Part shown: positions 61,294-64,000 of the stretch, piece by piece
How positions within the stretch are numbered: position 1 is the first letter of the stretch
Layout of the letters: each line of letters opens with the position of its first letter
From: Clostridia bacterium
GTDB lineage: Bacteria; Bacillota; Clostridia; Lachnospirales; Lachnospiraceae
Reading direction: 5' to 3'
Assembly: GCA_003246295.1 (NCBI GenBank)
Contig: QKAS01000030.1
Location: 113,732-177,731, forward strand
DNA: 64,000 nucleotides
Notes under the pieces: model-generated
What the model was told of the DNA's origin: nothing
The model's input: only the letters and a program-made list of their open reading frames with translations
The model's database searches: none
Position numbers and translations under genes: made by a program

Positions 61294-62157
61294 TTATTCC
61301 ATCAATGCAAATGTCTTCATGGCTTCCTTTACATTTTCTTTCATAGCTTCCTGTGCTGCAATTATAATAGAAGAATAAAAAATAGGTTCATTCGCATTTA
61401 GACTGCTGATATACTCTGCCGCTGCCGTTCCCCCGCTTTTATCCATATAGGTGAAATAGTTGATTTTTCTGACACCTGCTTTGACTGCTGCATGAAAATC
61501 TTCTTTGTTCACTCCTGAACCACCATGCATTACAACAGGGCTGCCTGCGGTCTGTACTCTGACATTTTCAACAACTGAAAAGTCAAGTCGTGGTTTCGTT
61601 AGATAAATGCCATGTGTAGTCCCGAAAGAACAAGCCAATGCATCAATTCCTGTATCTTTTACAAATCGTTTTGCCTGCTCTGGGTCAGTATAGATTTTCG
61701 TATCATCTTCATTGGTTGTGTCTCCGGAACCAGACTCTCTTTTCCCCATAGAGCCAAGTTCTGCTTCAACACTTGCTCCATATTTCTGAGCCAGTGCTAC
61801 TGCTTTTTTTGTGTTTTCAAGATTCTCTTCATATGGAAGTACAGAACCATCATACATGACTCCAGTAAATCCAATCTCTAATGCCTTTTCAAGATATTCA
61901 AATGTCTCGCCATGGTCTAGATGAACACAAACTGGTACTGTAGATTTTTTTGCATGCTCTATCATAATTGGACCAATCACTGAAATTGGAATCAAAGTCT
62001 CATGACACTGTGCTGCCTGTATAATCACTGGAACTTGAAGTTCTTCAGCAGCTCCTATAATAGCCAGAAGGCTCTCCATATTTGGTGTATTAAATGCTCC
62101 TACTGCAATACTCCTGTCTTCAGCAATCTTCAGAATTTCTTTTAACGTTACTAACAT
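61294..62157 (-). CDS. Class II ketose-bisphosphate aldolase
   Basis: A 287-residue zinc aldolase. Motifs: VCVHLDHGETFE (zinc-binding His and catalytic Asp), VEAELGSMGKRE, and VMHGGSGVNKED (second zinc His and phosphate loop). The family cleaves fructose- or tagatose-1,6-bisphosphate to dihydroxyacetone phosphate and glyceraldehyde-3-phosphate; the substrate cannot be assigned here. It has its own promoter and terminator. SD AAGGAGAGCG. Confidence 0.9.
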   Translation of the reverse strand: MLVTLKEILKIAEDRSIAVGAFNTPNMESLLAIIGAAEELQVPVIIQAAQCHETLIPISVIGPIMIEHAKKSTVPVCVHLDHGETFEYLEKALEIGFTGVMYDGSVLPYEENLENTKKAVALAQKYGASVEAELGSMGKRESGSGDTTNEDDTKIYTDPEQAKRFVKDTGIDALACSFGTTHGIYLTKPRLDFSVVENVRVQTAGSPVVMHGGSGVNKEDFHAAVKAGVRKINYFTYMDKSGGTAAAEYISSLNANEPIFYSSIIIAAQEAMKENVKEAMKTFALME

Positions 62158-62204
62158 TTCGCTCTCCTTCTTCCATGATACTATCGTTTTAGTACTACAT
62201 TCCT

Positions 62205-62232
62205 ATTATAAACTCATTCACATTTCTGTCTA
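62205..62232 (-). promoter_or_regulatory. Sigma-A promoter of the aldolase gene
   Basis: On the minus strand TAGACA (62232-62227), a 16-nt spacer and TATAAT (62210-62205), ~48 nt upstream of the start codon. Confidence 0.7.
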
Positions 62233-62287
62233 TTGACTTTTGTCATGAGTTTACTTTCTGCTTAATGTAACAAATTCTACAAAAAGC

Positions 62288-64000
62288 TTATTCTAAAATT
62301 ATGTTTGTAAGTTGTTCAAAGCTCAAGGGTTTATAGAAGTAATATCCCTGAATCTCATCACAATTCTTTTCTCTTAAAAACTGATATTGCAATTCCTCTT
62401 CTACGCCTTCTGCAATGACTTTCAGTCCAAGATTCTTAGCCATATTTATTATGGCATCAAGTATCACCCTGTCTTTTTCACTTGAAAGTATGCCCTTTAC
62501 AAATGACATGTCCAGTTTTATTCTGTCAACCGGTAATGTTTTTATTCTCCCAAGTGAAGAATACTCCATCCCAAAATCATCAATCGCAATTGAAATATTT
62601 AGTTCTTTCAAATGTAACAAAGTTTCCGTAATGACTTGTGAGTCTTGTATTGCGATATTTTCAGTAATTTCTAATTCTAAAGTCTCAGGATTAATTTGTG
62701 TTTCCTTCAATACGCTGCTTACTAATGCTACAAAATCTGTACTAAGTAATTGTTTTACCGAAACATTTACCGCCATTCTGATCGGTTGACTCAACTTATT
62801 TGATAAACTCTTTGCCTGTAGACAAGCTTCTCTTAAAACCCACTCTCCAATTTTATGAATAGAATCTGACTGTTCTGCAATCGGTATAAAGATTGCTGGT
62901 GATATTTGGCCAAGCACTCTGGAATTCCATCGAAGCAATGCCTCTGTTGCAATAATTTGGCCAGTCTCAACTAAAATCTGTGGTTGATATACTAAGCTTA
63001 ACTCGTGATTTTCTAATGCTCGTTCCAGTTCATTTGTAATAAAGACTGTTTGTGACGTTTCTTCTTTCATTTCGCTGGTGCAAAAAACAAATTGATTCCT
63101 GCCTCTGGCTTTTGCCTTATACATTGCTATATCTGCATTTTTTATAAGTGTATCCTTATCACTGCCATCTTTTGGAAATCTTGAAATACCAATACTTGCT
63201 GTGATTTTAAAATTCTCATTCAGAATAGAAAATGGAATTTCAAATTGCTCAAGAATCTTGGTAACTGCTCTCTCAATATCACACTGTTGCGTAACATCTG
63301 TTAGCATTATTAAAAATTCATCGCCTCCAAATCTGCAAATTGTATCTGTTTTTCTTAAACATGCCCCAAGTCTTTGTGCAACCGCGATTAAAATCTGATC
63401 TCCAAATTGATGCCCTTTTGTGTCATTAATATTTTTAAATGAGTCAATATCAAGAAATAGTATGCAAAAATTAATCTTTCTATCTTCAGGACATGCAATT
63501 GTACTTGTTACAATTTCTCCAAAAAGTTGTTTATTTGGTATTGCAGTCAGCTGGTCATAATAAGCCATATTTTCCACTTTTATTTCGTGGCTGACCCTAT
63601 TTTCTGCTTCTCCTAAAATATTTCCAGCTGTTGTAAAAATTTTGATTTCATCCTCATTCCAATCATTAGAATCTTTTGGTGCCAATGCGCATAAGTATCC
63701 TGCTTGATTCCCTTTACGAAGAATTGGAACTACCAGGCAGTCTTTATCTATTATACTTTCATTAAGACAAAGATTCTTATATATGGTATTTGTCTGTTCC
63801 TCTGTTAAAACTTGTTGAAGGTCTTTAGACCAAAGCTGATGACTAAGCAACTCTTTCGGTGATCCAGAAAACATAAGCAGATGGTCAGCACTTAGATAAT
63901 TTCCCAGCTGTTCAAGAATATCATTAACTCTTTTTTCAAAATTATGACTTTCTAAATTCAAAATATCTGTTGATAATGAAAAAAGTAAGTCCTGCGTTTT
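62288..64000 (-). CDS. GAF-GGDEF-EAL protein, 5' end beyond window
   Basis: At least 570 residues are visible; the frame stays open to the right edge (13 codons beyond a TTG at 63961), and no ribosome site precedes that TTG, so the true start probably lies outside. The first ~150 residues resemble a GAF sensor domain (CLVVPILRKGNQAGYLCALA). GGDEF is canonical (RFGGDEFLIML) with the metal-binding FLDIDSFKNIND. EAL is canonical (EALLRWNSR, IDDFGMEYSSLG, AEGVEEELQYQF). It is a soluble bifunctional c-di-GMP protein as far as seen. The sensed signal is unknown. Confidence 0.9.
   Translation of the reverse strand, partial: KTQDLLFSLSTDILNLESHNFEKRVNDILEQLGNYLSADHLLMFSGSPKELLSHQLWSKDLQQVLTEEQTNTIYKNLCLNESIIDKDCLVVPILRKGNQAGYLCALAPKDSNDWNEDEIKIFTTAGNILGEAENRVSHEIKVENMAYYDQLTAIPNKQLFGEIVTSTIACPEDRKINFCILFLDIDSFKNINDTKGHQFGDQILIAVAQRLGACLRKTDTICRFGGDEFLIMLTDVTQQCDIERAVTKILEQFEIPFSILNENFKITASIGISRFPKDGSDKDTLIKNADIAMYKAKARGRNQFVFCTSEMKEETSQTVFITNELERALENHELSLVYQPQILVETGQIIATEALLRWNSRVLGQISPAIFIPIAEQSDSIHKIGEWVLREACLQAKSLSNKLSQPIRMAVNVSVKQLLSTDFVALVSSVLKETQINPETLELEITENIAIQDSQVITETLLHLKELNISIAIDDFGMEYSSLGRIKTLPVDRIKLDMSFVKGILSSEKDRVILDAIINMAKNLGLKVIAEGVEEELQYQFLREKNCDEIQGYYFYKPLSFEQLTNIILE

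Noticed and set aside
63961..63961. TTG at 63961 as the start of the GAF-GGDEF-EAL gene
   Set aside because: It has no ribosome site, the frame stays open to the window edge, and the preceding residues continue a plausible helix, so the gene is treated as 5'-truncated.
1..64000. tRNA, rRNA, CRISPR arrays, insertion sequences, integrases or prophage genes
   Set aside because: No cloverleaf with a CCA-type end, no regularly spaced repeats, and no transposase or integrase frame was seen on either strand.

Overview
The window comes from a motile, low-GC member of the Firmicutes, most likely a gut or rumen Lachnospiraceae (Roseburia/Agathobacter/Butyrivibrio type). This is inferred from the A+T-rich sequence, strong Shine-Dalgarno sites, the flgM-flgN-flgK-flgL-fliW-csrA-flaG-fliD-fliS order, sigma-D type promoters (TAAA-N15-TCCGATAT), a short D0/D1-only flagellin, and several glycan-utilisation loci with CUT1 importers that lack their own ATPase. 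I saw no rRNA, tRNA, insertion sequence, prophage or CRISPR array.

Layout. 1-8.8 kb (minus strand): a surface or flagellin glycosylation cluster. It holds a partial sugar-nucleotide epimerase, a CTP-using cytidylyltransferase, a CDP-glycerol glycerophosphotransferase-like protein, a large glycosyltransferase, a NeuB-type nonulosonate synthase fused to a cupin, a Maf (DUF115) flagellin glycosyltransferase and a small unknown protein. 8.9-19.4 kb (minus): flagellin with a CsrA-controlled leader, a FliT/FlgN-like chaperone, fliS, fliD, flaG, csrA, fliW, flgL, two tandem flgK paralogues, flgN and flgM. Three sigma-D promoters are readable (flagellin, flaG, flgM). 19.5-21.8 kb: a GT2 glycosyltransferase and a rhodanese-TtcA fusion. 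22-25.8 kb: two convergent, tail-overlapping c-di-GMP genes, one EAL and one sensor-GGDEF-EAL. 26-27.6 kb: an EF-hand protein and an orphan OmpR-type regulator whose phospho-acceptor Asp is a Glu.

27.6-31.5 kb (plus): a glycine-betaine/choline ABC operon (ATPase-CBS, permease, binding lipoprotein, then a MarR regulator) behind a ~300-nt leader that ends in a strong terminator. 31.6-32.9 kb: an XRE and an AraC regulator sharing a bidirectional terminator. 33.1-37.9 kb (minus): a copper operon with an HMA-SafE-cupredoxin fusion, a membrane cupredoxin, CopA and an unknown lipoprotein. 38-45.1 kb (minus): a GH127 arabinofuranosidase / CUT1 importer / YesL / LacI locus with two LacI-type operators. 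45.4-47.7 kb: Bcp peroxiredoxin and CstA. 48-54.5 kb: an alpha-galactoside locus (binding protein, two permeases, GH36) with a divergent AraC regulator. 54.6-61.2 kb: a DUF2798-like membrane protein, then a GPH transporter, GH3 and YdcF operon with a divergent AraC regulator. 61.3-64 kb: a class II aldolase and a GAF-GGDEF-EAL protein that runs off the right edge.

How it fits together: filament assembly is hierarchical (sigma-D/FlgM plus FliW/CsrA acting on the flagellin leader), and the filament is probably glycosylated by the adjacent Maf/NeuB cluster. Motility versus sessility can be tuned by at least three c-di-GMP enzymes. The right half is typical plant-glycan scavenging, with one local transcription factor per locus. 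The least explained items are the leader of the betaine operon, the hairpin between promoter and EAL gene, the Asp-to-Glu response regulator, the copper fusion proteins, the possible CDP-dependent flagellin modification and a hairpin that masks the ribosome-binding site of a small membrane protein.
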